Origin: Candidatus Omnitrophota bacterium
GTDB taxonomy: Bacteria > Omnitrophota > Gorgyraeia > Gygaellales > Profunditerraquicolaceae
Assembly: GCA_023229385.1 (NCBI GenBank)
Contig: JALNZI010000001.1
Span: 148,781 to 212,780 of the forward strand
Direction: 5' to 3'
Length of the DNA: 64,000 nucleotides
Part shown: positions 56,023-63,771 of the stretch, piece by piece
How the letters are laid out: every line of letters begins with the position of its first letter
Position numbering within the stretch: position 1 is the first letter of the stretch
Notes under the pieces: model-generated
What the model was told of the DNA's origin: nothing
The model's input: the letters and a program-made list of their open reading frames with translations, nothing else
Databases searched by the model: none
Position numbers and translations under genes: made by a program

Positions 56023-56496
56023 ATGGCTACTGCAATCTCAATTGAACCAGATGAAGATACTAAAGGATTCTTGGCTGGATTTATTATTTTTGCTTTAATA
56101 ACTAATTTCTTTTTTGTGCAAGTGTGGGGGCCTGATATTAAAGCTGATCTTTTCAATAAAGGATTTAGGCAATATCAATTAACTTCAATTGCATATGGAA
56201 CTAATGAAAATAAACAAGTTATTAAATCTATTAAAGGCTATTATTTAGATAATAATGATCTATATAATCGTAATCAGGCTGGCAATATGGATGTTCCCAC
56301 TAATTGGTATAATACTAATATAATATATAAAGAAGAAGCAACTGGATTATTTGGAATTATACTGATGGAATTATTTAATCTTTTAGTTTGCCTTCTTCCT
56401 TCAATAATTTGCCAGAAATTATTTGCTCAATGTTTCTTAAATAATAGAATTAATAAAAATAGAAAAGAATATATCGTGAAAGGTAAAATAGCATGA
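56023..56496 (+). CDS. membrane protein (157 aa)
   Basis: Two helices, residues 14-35 (FLAGFIIFALITNFFFVQVW) and about 115-135 (FGIILMELFNLLVCLLP), separated by a soluble domain; basic tail. Overlaps the next start (ATGA). Confidence 0.62.
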   Translation: MATAISIEPDEDTKGFLAGFIIFALITNFFFVQVWGPDIKADLFNKGFRQYQLTSIAYGTNENKQVIKSIKGYYLDNNDLYNRNQAGNMDVPTNWYNTNIIYKEEATGLFGIILMELFNLLVCLLPSIICQKLFAQCFLNNRINKNRKEYIVKGKIA

Positions 56497-56687
56497 ACAT
56501 CCTAGATATTGAAGAACGTAGGATTAAGCTACCTAAAGCTGAATCTTATGAAGTGCAAGATAAAAAAATAAGATTAGAAATTCTTAAAAAGAAATTATCT
56601 GATCCTGAATTATTGGAGTTTGAAAAAGCACAAATTCGAGCCAATATAAAGGAATTAGAGCATTCAATTAAAGCTGAGGGTTATTAG
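56493..56687 (+). CDS. helical protein, 3' end at the mobile element (64 aa)
   Basis: MNILDIEERRIKLPKAESYE.. with a coiled C-terminus. Its TAG stop is the first three bases of the 440-bp element copy 2, so the C-terminus may be shortened by the insertion. Confidence 0.55.
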   Translation: MNILDIEERRIKLPKAESYEVQDKKIRLEILKKKLSDPELLEFEKAQIRANIKELEHSIKAEGY

Positions 56688-57124
56688 CAGCAGGTTAATC
56701 TCTAAATAAAAGTATGCAAAGTTATGTAAAAAGGATATAAATTTGCATATTTTTAATTTTAATGAAAAAATAAGATATTTGCAGTAATTTTTTGTTATAC
56801 TTAATATTAGATGAAGAGGTGGTTGTAAGACCGCCACATCAAGCAAAAACCACGCTTGATGATTCAACATCTGACTGTTGGCCTTTGACCAACAAATCCG
56901 ACTAGAAATAGTCAAAAAGTTGTGTAAATACAACAATTGTACTTGAAAAACAGTACTGGATACGGGAAGTTCTCCCGGAATCCGGCTTTGCTTAGGCAAA
57001 GCCTGACGCTTGCAGAGATTGGAGGTTTCAGTTTGGTGAAAGTCAAACAGTGCTGGTCGTTGAAGCAAGAAATCAAAAGTACAAAATCAGGCTTGCCTAG
57101 TTTTGCACACTTTTGGTGGAACGG
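56685..57124 (+). mobile_element. 440-bp ORF-less repeat, copy 2 (structured RNA element)
   Basis: Same length and borders as 39715-40154, differing at about fifteen positions by eye. Changes preserve pairing: GGCGGT becomes GGTGGT (G-U kept), and TGTTGGCC-AAT-GGCCAACA becomes TGTTGG..CCAACA with a larger loop. Inserted between the 56493 stop and the 57141 gene. Long reading frames crossing it on either strand are shadows. Confidence 0.78.
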
Positions 57125-57140
57125 CTTGAATGTTACTAAA

Positions 57141-57671
57141 ATGGATTCACGTTATGACCGAATTGATATGGACTATGTAGAGAAGATACGAATATTCAGT
57201 AAATCACTTGGTAAATATGTTCCAAGATTTGCAATATATAAGTTAAGTGAATCTAAATTAAGAATGATAATAAATTGTCAATGTGATCATCATCATTCAA
57301 AAGATGTATATGAAACTAATGTATATCCTAGTGAATTAAATCAAGATAATTATTCAGATATTATGGGTGAAACACTCTTAACAAGAATTTGCAAATCTTA
57401 TTTCAGTGAAGAAAATGAGGTAATTAAATATACCCACGAATTTAAGGGATTATTTCCAGATGAAGTTCGTAAAATAATTAAAGAATGTGGATTCCAATTA
57501 GACCAGCTATTTCTCATTGAAGAGTCTTATGCTTGGAATTGCACAGTTGAGAGAATAAATCCTGATCCTATTATTGTGGGTTTATACCAAAATTACTTTT
57601 ATTATATTTGTTCATTTGATATAACATCAATGGAGCAATTTGTTTTAACTGAAAAGACTACTCATGTTTGA
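57141..57671 (+). CDS. hypothetical protein (176 aa)
   Basis: MDSRYDRIDMDYVEKIRIFS..; alpha/beta with CDHHHSKDVYETN. Begins 16 bp after the 440-bp element and has no ribosome site, so its native start may have been lost. Overlaps the next gene. Confidence 0.6.
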   Translation: MDSRYDRIDMDYVEKIRIFSKSLGKYVPRFAIYKLSESKLRMIINCQCDHHHSKDVYETNVYPSELNQDNYSDIMGETLLTRICKSYFSEENEVIKYTHEFKGLFPDEVRKIIKECGFQLDQLFLIEESYAWNCTVERINPDPIIVGLYQNYFYYICSFDITSMEQFVLTEKTTHV

Positions 57672-57975
57672 TTTTACTAGTGAGCATCTAGAAGATGATA
57701 TTAAAAAATATTTAATTGCTTCTGATTTTTTACTCTATATGAAAGATACTTTATTCATAAGAACAATTACCGAAAAAGAATCAAAAACTGAAGCAACTAA
57801 TATTGGTGCAAGTTATGTATCCCTGGTACTAAATTCAAGTTTTGAAGTATTTTCAAAAATTGCTAAACATTGTAGTAATATAATTAAATTAAATGATACC
57901 ATTTGCTTTGCTTGTTTAGTTGAAGAAATTGAATACGTGTTTTTTGTAAATAAATCATCCGCACATACTAGATAG
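57664..57975 (+). CDS. hypothetical protein (103 aa)
   Basis: MFDFTSEHLEDDIKKYLIAS..; helix then strands (YVSLVLNSSFEVF, ICFACLVEEIEYVFFV). Unknown. Confidence 0.6.
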   Translation: MFDFTSEHLEDDIKKYLIASDFLLYMKDTLFIRTITEKESKTEATNIGASYVSLVLNSSFEVFSKIAKHCSNIIKLNDTICFACLVEEIEYVFFVNKSSAHTR

Positions 57976-57984
57976 AAGGAACCA

Positions 57985-58419
57985 ATGAATAAACTATTAG
58001 GTGTTAAATTTTTACTTTCAGATAACAATGGACCTTGTTTTACTAATTGTAAATATGATGTTAGTGGAGCCTGGAATAGCCTCACTAGTCGTAAGAAAGC
58101 CATTAGAGTTTGCGAATTTGGCTATCATGCTGCAATCTTAGATAGTATTGAATATTACTATAAAGATTGGTATAACAATGATGGCTCTTGCTATATTGTT
58201 GAATTAAGTGGCAAAATTGCTATAGAAACTGACAATACATATGATTCTAAAATTGCAGCAGAAAATATGCGCTTTATTCATAAGATAAAGCTTGGAGATG
58301 ATAATGAAACTAATATTCAGCATATAATAAAAATCGCTAAGAAGTTTAAAGTATTAGAATATGAAGATCTATTTGAGATTCCAGAAGTAAGAGGAATTAT
58401 GCGCTGGGACGCTAAGTAA
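57985..58419 (+). CDS. GFH-motif paralogue 8 (144 aa)
   Basis: Core RVCEFGYHAAILDSIEYYY, CYIVELSGKIAI and KIAAENMRFIHKI. Same N-terminal plan as paralogue 7 (GVKFLLSDNNGPCF / AIKFLTNDGNGPYY). AAGGA before the ATG. Confidence 0.72.
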   Translation: MNKLLGVKFLLSDNNGPCFTNCKYDVSGAWNSLTSRKKAIRVCEFGYHAAILDSIEYYYKDWYNNDGSCYIVELSGKIAIETDNTYDSKIAAENMRFIHKIKLGDDNETNIQHIIKIAKKFKVLEYEDLFEIPEVRGIMRWDAK

Positions 58420-58423
58420 TGTA

Positions 58424-58606
58424 ATGATTGCTAGTATTTTGTTGATTGAAAGCATTCTAGGAATAATTTTCTACATATTGTATTGTATATTCAAATGGGA
58501 ATATGCATATGATTTATGTGGAGGATTAAATGCTAGATTTTACTTAATACTGGTAGTGATTACGTTTGCTGCCAGTATTTCTTCTATTTTAATGAAAGGT
58601 AGCTAA
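58424..58606 (+). CDS. small membrane protein (60 aa)
   Basis: Two hydrophobic helices (ILLIESILGIIFYILYCIF and FYLILVVITFAASISSILM). Poor ribosome site. Followed by a degraded membrane gene. Confidence 0.55.
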   Translation: MIASILLIESILGIIFYILYCIFKWEYAYDLCGGLNARFYLILVVITFAASISSILMKGS

Positions 58607-58851
58607 ATATATTTTGATTTTCTTAGGTATTTTTATACCATCACTTATGGATTTCATTGCTTGACTGGATTTTTAGGCGCAGCATTATTAATAACTGGAT
58701 TTTCTTGCTTAATATGCTATATTAATAATGCAATTGATGGCGATTATTTTAAATAGTATTGGCTTACTTTTATAATAGGTGTAGTATTATTGACAATATG
58801 CGCTTTAACTCCATTTGAAGATGGTGTTTTATATTTGATAGGTAAACATTA
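58607..58851 (+). pseudogene. degraded phage membrane protein gene
   Basis: Pieces in two frames: IFLGIFIPSLMDFIA then, after a frameshift, LTGFLGAALLITGFSCLICY up to a TAG at 58754-58756, then in the same frame YWLTFIIGVVLLTICALTPF and EDGVLYLIGKH. The two-helix plan with a final (T/S)-P-x-x-(E/D)...LYLI resembles a common small phage membrane protein. Confidence 0.6.
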
Positions 58852-58986
58852 ATGATTAGTGAAGATGAATTTAAAGATTCATATTTAAGTAAATTAACTT
58901 GGAATCAATTAGTTGAACAGGCTATTAATGTAATACTAGATTTTGAACATTCTGAATTAAGTCGCAAAAAATCTATTGAGTATTAG
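58852..58986 (+). CDS. small protein (44 aa)
   Basis: MISEDEFKDSYLSKLTWNQL..; start overlaps the TAA of the pseudogene (TAATG). Helical, acidic. Unknown. Confidence 0.45.
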   Translation: MISEDEFKDSYLSKLTWNQLVEQAINVILDFEHSELSRKKSIEY

Positions 58987-59016
58987 CTTAAACTAGCAAT
59001 ATTATGGAGTAAGTTT

Positions 59017-59024
59017 AATAAATA
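59017..59024 (+). promoter_or_regulatory. T4-late-like promoter AATAAATA
   Basis: AATAAATA, 5-nt spacer ATGAT, ATG at 59030; no ribosome site at normal distance. Confidence 0.55.
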
Positions 59025-59029
59025 ATGAT

Positions 59030-59428
59030 ATGATAATTGAATATGATTCAGCTTTATATGAAGCTGAAGAAAATAATCGAGATACTAGTAAAGGCAAATT
59101 ATTATCAGAAACGAATCCTGCATTAGGGTTCGTTAAAATGTTTAGAGCCAGAGATGCTAAATCTGATGAATTCAATACTAATGATTATGTAACACTATCC
59201 CCCAAATTTGCAGTAGAACATGCTGAGAATAATCATATCTATAATGATGAACCTCAAATTGTCATCAGAAAATTAGTTTCTACTAATCTATTAAGAGAAG
59301 CTAGTAATCCTGGTGAATATTTTTACATTGGGCCATCTATTAAAGGTGAATTAGTTTATCGTACATTAGGTGAAGACTTTGATGCAGAAAATATCCCAGA
59401 TTTAAGATATTCAAAAAAAGTCAAATAG
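59030..59428 (+). CDS. tagged ADP-ribosyltransferase-like protein (132 aa)
   Basis: Tag MIIEYDSALYE at 1-11. Body: FVKMFRARDAKSDEF (possible catalytic Arg), NDYVTLSPKFAVEHAENNHI (central Ser/Thr strand), VIRKLVSTNLL and NPGEYFYIG (possible Glu). The order R / S-T / E resembles R-S-E-type ADP-ribosyltransferases such as T4 Alt and ModA, though it is far shorter and ExE is not strict. The FRA...DYVTLSPKFA pattern is familiar from phage hypotheticals. Confidence 0.62.
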   Translation: MIIEYDSALYEAEENNRDTSKGKLLSETNPALGFVKMFRARDAKSDEFNTNDYVTLSPKFAVEHAENNHIYNDEPQIVIRKLVSTNLLREASNPGEYFYIGPSIKGELVYRTLGEDFDAENIPDLRYSKKVK

Positions 59429-59449
59429 GCAATTTGTTACAATTAATTT

Positions 59450-59776
59450 ATGAAACACATTACACATTCTGATTTTCAAACTGAAGTTGTTGATTCCAAT
59501 GGGCCAGTTTTGGTCGATTTTTTTGCTCCCTGGTGCGGTCCTTGCAAAGCTCTTTCCCCTGTCTTGGAAAGCCTTGCTACAGCCTATGAAGGACGTTTGC
59601 AGGTGGTTAAGCTAGACATAGATGGAGAGGGAAACCAAGAGCTTGTAACCTCTTTGGGCATTCGCAATGTTCCTACCCTTAAATTTTTCAAGCAAGGAAA
59701 GTCCCATAATACCATAGTGGGATTTGCACCTAAAAATAAAATTGTAGAAGCAATTGAATCAATAATCAACCAATAA
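59450..59776 (+). CDS. trxA: thioredoxin (108 aa)
   Basis: Canonical active site APWCGPCK with C29 and C32, buried Asp region VDFFAPW, cis-Pro motif NVPTLKFFKQG and usual length. Disulphide reductase that could support phage ribonucleotide reduction or act as a polymerase clamp, as T7 uses host thioredoxin. Codons are richer in G+C than the neighbours, suggesting recent gain from a cellular source. Confidence 0.96.
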   Translation: MKHITHSDFQTEVVDSNGPVLVDFFAPWCGPCKALSPVLESLATAYEGRLQVVKLDIDGEGNQELVTSLGIRNVPTLKFFKQGKSHNTIVGFAPKNKIVEAIESIINQ

Positions 59777-59820
59777 GGATTATTTGAAAAACATTGCCAC
59801 TTGTATAGAAGGAGATATTG

Positions 59821-60390
59821 ATGCATCAAAAAATAGAAGTACTGGACTTGAAAAAAGCCCCTTGTTACGCTAGTTATGCTACAACTAGAGCAGATTTAAA
59901 TATTGATATTAACGGTAAATATTATATAAAAATTTGGTATAGTAAAGATTTTTATAAAACTTACATATATGATACTAGAGATTTGGCTAAGAAATGCGAT
60001 TGCGAATTCTCATCAATTATTAATTCTACTACTTTATTGAGTAATTATTTAAGATATACCTTTGGTGATTATCTTATTGGAGATTTATATGGCATTAATC
60101 CAGAAATATTTAAGGCAGATGATTTATCAATTGAACTCAACAAGTATTTTACAATATTGCAGAAAGAAAAGATTAATCAACTTATTGCAACTAGTAGAGA
60201 TGAATTAAATAAAGATTATTTAAAAGATGCTAATATTTTTAGAGGATATTATAAGGGAATCTTTAGAGATGCTATAAAATCCCAATTAGTATTAGGTGAT
60301 AATACTTTTGAACGCCTTCAATTATCAATTAATCAAGTAGTTGAAGATATTTGGAATGATTATCAATTTTCAATAACTAGAGGCGAATAA
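59821..60390 (+). CDS. hypothetical protein (189 aa)
   Basis: MHQKIEVLDLKKAPCYASYA.. with AAGGAG 6 nt upstream. Beta start (YYIKIWYSKDFYKTYIYDTR) and helical remainder with AIKSQLVLGDNTFERLQLSI. Unknown. Confidence 0.65.
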   Translation: MHQKIEVLDLKKAPCYASYATTRADLNIDINGKYYIKIWYSKDFYKTYIYDTRDLAKKCDCEFSSIINSTTLLSNYLRYTFGDYLIGDLYGINPEIFKADDLSIELNKYFTILQKEKINQLIATSRDELNKDYLKDANIFRGYYKGIFRDAIKSQLVLGDNTFERLQLSINQVVEDIWNDYQFSITRGE

Positions 60391-60461
60391 TGAAATCCAG
60401 TGAATTAGATTTTGAATCTTTAAATATAACACCAAGGATAATTAAAATAGACGGATTATAG
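60390..60461 (+). CDS. possible 23-aa ORF
   Basis: MKSSELDFESLNITPRIIKI.. overlapping the upstream stop (TAATG). Too short to judge. Confidence 0.25.
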   Translation: MKSSELDFESLNITPRIIKIDGL

Positions 60462-60473
60462 TGTCTTTTTTTT

Positions 60474-60481
60474 CATAAATA
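60474..60481 (+). promoter_or_regulatory. T4-late-like promoter CATAAATA
   Basis: CATAAATA, 6-nt spacer TTTAGT, ATG at 60488; no Shine-Dalgarno. Confidence 0.6.
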
Positions 60482-60487
60482 TTTAGT

Positions 60488-61219
60488 ATGAATATTTCAG
60501 ATAATATTGATATTACTAATGAAGATAGTCTAATTTACTTCAAAAAAGAAATAGAAAATGGAGTACGTGAAATATTTGATGCTATTATAACTGATCCACC
60601 TTACAATATATCAAGAGATAATAATTTTGATACAATGGGTAGAGCTGGTATTGATTTTGGTAATTGGGATAAAGGATTTGATATATTAAGTTGGATACCT
60701 GATGCAGTAAAATTATTAAAAAAGGGCGGAAATATTGTTATATTCAATGACTGGAAAAATTTAGGAGATATAGCTAAAGCTCTTGAAGAAAATGGTTGTA
60801 TTATTAAAGATATGATTAGATGGATAAAATCTAATCCTATGCCTAGAAATAGGGATAGACGATTTATAACTGATTATGAAGTGGCAATTTGGGCTGTTAA
60901 GGGCGGGGATAAATGGACTTTCAATCGTATTTCAGATAAGTATGAACGGCCTGAAATACAAGGAGGATTAACTACCTCAACTGAGAAGATATATGGCGCA
61001 CATCCAACTCAGAAGCCCATTTATGTAATGAAATGGCTAATTGAACGATTAAGTAATCCAGGTGATTTAATATTTGATCCATTTATGGGGGCTGGTAGTA
61101 CCGGAATTGCATGTATTGATCTTGATAGAAAATTTAGGGGAATTGAACTAGATGAAACATATTTTAATATAGCTAAAACTAGATTAAATTTTGAGTCACT
61201 AACAATAAAAAAGACTTGA
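60488..61219 (+). CDS. DNA methyltransferase, beta-class N6-adenine/N4-cytosine type (243 aa)
   Basis: Motif IV DPPYN at 36-40 comes before the AdoMet motif I FDPFMGAGSTG near 196-206, the order of the beta class. KIYGAHPTQKP (motif X/XI region) precedes motif I. DPPY fits N6-adenine modification or, less often, N4-cytosine. No restriction enzyme beside it, so protection from host restriction or regulation is more likely than a full R-M system. Leaderless late-type promoter. Confidence 0.9.
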   Translation: MNISDNIDITNEDSLIYFKKEIENGVREIFDAIITDPPYNISRDNNFDTMGRAGIDFGNWDKGFDILSWIPDAVKLLKKGGNIVIFNDWKNLGDIAKALEENGCIIKDMIRWIKSNPMPRNRDRRFITDYEVAIWAVKGGDKWTFNRISDKYERPEIQGGLTTSTEKIYGAHPTQKPIYVMKWLIERLSNPGDLIFDPFMGAGSTGIACIDLDRKFRGIELDETYFNIAKTRLNFESLTIKKT

Positions 61220-61384
61220 CTAATAGCCAAGCCTTTATATAGAAATATCTACTTGATTACAAATACATTGAACTATTACGCCCATGTGTACGCGCAAATA
61301 ATTCATCTAAAAGTAATTGTGCATTACTAGGAGTCTTAATATAAACATATACATATTACAGATATGCAGTATGTATTTTTATTT

Positions 61385-61418
61385 AAAAAGCCCTCAGCCC
61401 TCATTACAAGGGCTTTTT
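61385..61418. terminator. bidirectional terminator between convergent genes
   Basis: AAAAAGCCCT/AGGGCTTTTT stem with A and T runs on both sides. Between the methyltransferase stop and here (61220-61384) a 25-codon open stretch on the minus strand (TPSNAQLLLDELFARTHGRN...) has no start codon and may be a gene remnant. Confidence 0.75.
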
Positions 61419-61420
61419 AA

Positions 61421-61645
61421 TTACATCCAGCCTTTAGCTTTAAAATCAGATTCAATTGTTTCTAGAAATTCTAGGAATTTTCCAGTTGCATCTTTTTTGG
61501 TATGGCCTAAATCAAAATCTTGGCACCAATATTCAGCTTCACCATTGTCAATGACAATTTGGCTAAATCCCATATCATCACTTTGAAAAACAATTTTACT
61601 TAATTTATTTACAGCAGCTAATTCATCGCTAGTTAAAATATGCAT
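61421..61645 (-). CDS. hypothetical protein (74 aa)
   Basis: MHILTSDELAAVNKLSKIVF.., then VIDNGEAEYWCQDFDLGHTK. TAATG overlap with the 61645 gene. Unknown. Confidence 0.62.
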   Translation of the reverse strand: MHILTSDELAAVNKLSKIVFQSDDMGFSQIVIDNGEAEYWCQDFDLGHTKKDATGKFLEFLETIESDFKAKGWM

Positions 61646-61836
61646 TAAAATAGCCCCCTGATGAAAAATGAGTTTAACAAAGCAAATAGCATAATAACGA
61701 AGCAAATTGCATTTACTCCTATTAATAGCCAATCTTTAACTCTCTTAATAGAATGATCTTTTTTCATTTGAGTAAGTTTTCCAACGATGAATCCACCATT
61801 GAATCCCATTATTAAAGCTACTATTGCTCTCAGCAT
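61645..61836 (-). CDS. small membrane protein (63 aa)
   Basis: Two helices (AIVALIMGFNGGFIVGKL and WLLIGVNAICFVIMLFALLN) joined by a basic loop. AAAAGGAAAAC before the ATG. Confidence 0.65.
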   Translation of the reverse strand: MLRAIVALIMGFNGGFIVGKLTQMKKDHSIKRVKDWLLIGVNAICFVIMLFALLNSFFIRGLF

Positions 61837-61941
61837 GTTTTCCTTTTGCTTAATTAAGTATGTTTAGTGTGGTATTAGTATATTCTAATTAATTGCTAAA
61901 TGTATTTTTTTTAACAATACTCTATTAGCATCTCGAATACA

Positions 61942-62844
61942 TCATTCTGGACGATTAAATCCATAATATTCAATGTCTCTATTACTACCTCTATCTTCTT
62001 TACTTTCCATATAAAAAGGCGTACCGTTCCATGTGCGATCACTCCAAGGATTATTTAAGATCACTTCAATCTCAAGAATAGCTAATAAAATATTACCAGG
62101 CTCACATCTAGAATAAGCAAATGCACTAGCTTTATCCCATTTAGCGGCATACCCCCCTCTTCCCAATGATCCACATCTAGATGCCTTAATTCCATTTAAA
62201 GCAATCTCATGTGCATTACAATAAGATGTTCCATGAAATAATGTAATTAATTTACTTTGTTTAATGTCAGCTTTATCTAATTCTTTATAAAAGTTCTCAT
62301 AATTACCCGGAGTATTGAAAGTTAAATAATTATCTACCTGGGAAATTCCTAAATTCTCTATTTCATATTCAGAAAAATTAAAAACTTTAAATAGATTTTT
62401 CGCACCATTGAAAGCAGTCTGCAATTTATTAACGTAAGCTTGACATTCTAATTTAATTCCATCAATATAATAGCTATTATCTTTACTGTCTTCAAATCCT
62501 CTTAAATGCAATAACGCCTCTTTTGAAGAATTATACAAATGATAATCAAAATTATATATTTCAATTTTATAAAAACCTTCGTCCTCTCCTGGCAAATTAT
62601 TATGAAAGCAATAATCATTGCGATAATATTTTCCAGTATTTTTATCAAATAAGCCATGCGAAACCGATTTAGTGATTACACAATATTTGCTATTGTGTAT
62701 GGAGCAAGAATCTCGATGAATTTCATGCAAAGTAATAAGAGTGCTCTTAACAAGTTTTCCCGCAATACGGTTAGTTACTATGCGACTATTTATCTTATAT
62801 TTTGAGATATCTAATAATTTAAATTCCGAATTCAGCTTTTTCAT
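61942..62844 (-). CDS. ADP-ribosyltransferase-like protein, H-Y-E type (300 aa)
   Basis: C-terminal third: LITLFHGTSYCNAHEIALNG, CGSLGRGGYAAKWDKASAFA then YSR, and ILLAILEIEVILNN. This matches the PARP-like layout HGT...I..NG...G.LG.G.Y.A...KA..Y. The final Glu is not clear (YYGFNRPE ends the protein). N-terminal 200 residues are unrecognised, with Cys/His pairs (HRDSCSIHNSKYC). Unlike the tagged group it lacks the LYE tag and has no exact late promoter (TATTATAG upstream). Confidence 0.65.
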   Translation of the reverse strand: MKKLNSEFKLLDISKYKINSRIVTNRIAGKLVKSTLITLHEIHRDSCSIHNSKYCVITKSVSHGLFDKNTGKYYRNDYCFHNNLPGEDEGFYKIEIYNFDYHLYNSSKEALLHLRGFEDSKDNSYYIDGIKLECQAYVNKLQTAFNGAKNLFKVFNFSEYEIENLGISQVDNYLTFNTPGNYENFYKELDKADIKQSKLITLFHGTSYCNAHEIALNGIKASRCGSLGRGGYAAKWDKASAFAYSRCEPGNILLAILEIEVILNNPWSDRTWNGTPFYMESKEDRGSNRDIEYYGFNRPE

Positions 62845-62911
62845 AAGTATCTATAATATAATATAATCCATCACCGGCTGCAATGGATTATTACTCTGCG
62901 CACTTAGTTTT

Positions 62912-63415
62912 TTACTTGTCTGAAAGCCCCCATCCAGACAGCGAGATAGCAGTACCATTACCGCACGGCTCAATTTCTACGCTAAATCCTTCATTTTTAA
63001 ATGTATCAGCAATTAATAATAAATAAGCTTTATTAAATGAGGTACCGTAAGATTTAGTGTATTTAGTTATTTTATGAGCAATTATGTCTTTAGAAATAGT
63101 AGCCTTAATATCTTCAATTTCTTTTTCAAATTTAGCATCCGCAAGTGCTTTTACATATAATTCTTTAAGATCTGCTATAAATCTAATGGATTCATTAGGT
63201 TTAAGATAAATTAAATTAAGCCAACTATTACAGTGAGGACATCCTGTACTATTTTCATCAATTGTAGATTCTGTTTTACAGTTTTTACAATATATTTTAA
63301 ACGATTTATTGGTTATTTTTGAAAAACGTGCAGCGTGTCCACTCATCATGCATATACCATAAGGCTGAGTGTAATCTACTATTAAATGGTGACAGTCACA
63401 ATACGCCTTAGTCAT
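62912..63415 (-). CDS. zinc-ribbon protein (167 aa)
   Basis: YCDCHHLIVDY at the N-terminus, CKNCKTESTIDENSTGCPHC near residues 37-56 (CxxC...CxxC). Helical middle, end SVEIEPCGNGTAISLSGWGL. Unknown. Confidence 0.63.
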   Translation of the reverse strand: MTKAYCDCHHLIVDYTQPYGICMMSGHAARFSKITNKSFKIYCKNCKTESTIDENSTGCPHCNSWLNLIYLKPNESIRFIADLKELYVKALADAKFEKEIEDIKATISKDIIAHKITKYTKSYGTSFNKAYLLLIADTFKNEGFSVEIEPCGNGTAISLSGWGLSDK

Positions 63416-63686
63416 TAGCCCATCCTCCTATTATCACATAGTATTGAGTGTTATCGTAAATAGTAAATCCGTACTCTTCTATTTTAATAATAATGGCATC
63501 AATTATATTTCTAGGTTCATCATCTTCCCAATTTATTGTAAGATCTTTTAAGCCAAAAGCTACTGCCCGATCAACATCATTGAATATTTTTTTAAGTTTC
63601 CATTCTGCTCTACTATTAACTGGAGTTTCTTTTGCTTCAATATATTCAGCTTTTAACCGATTAATTAAATATGGTTGTTTTTTCAT
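63408..63686 (-). CDS. hypothetical protein (92 aa)
   Basis: MKKQPYLINRLKAEYIEAKE..; the second half is FGLKDLTINWEDDEPRNIID and a YGFTIYDNTQYYVIIGGW end. Overlaps 62912. Unknown. Confidence 0.6.
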   Translation of the reverse strand: MKKQPYLINRLKAEYIEAKETPVNSRAEWKLKKIFNDVDRAVAFGLKDLTINWEDDEPRNIIDAIIIKIEEYGFTIYDNTQYYVIIGGWAND

Positions 63687-63771
63687 AGTTTTTATTGATT
63701 TACATACACTTTCTATTATCTTATTTAAATAATTATGTAAAAAACATTATTCTAATGAAAATAATTCTTTT

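Noticed and set aside
61265..61384. Minus-strand coding-like stretch TPSNAQLLLDELFARTHGRN..
   Set aside because: No start codon between the upstream stop and the stretch, and the terminator at 61385 precedes it; at most a remnant.
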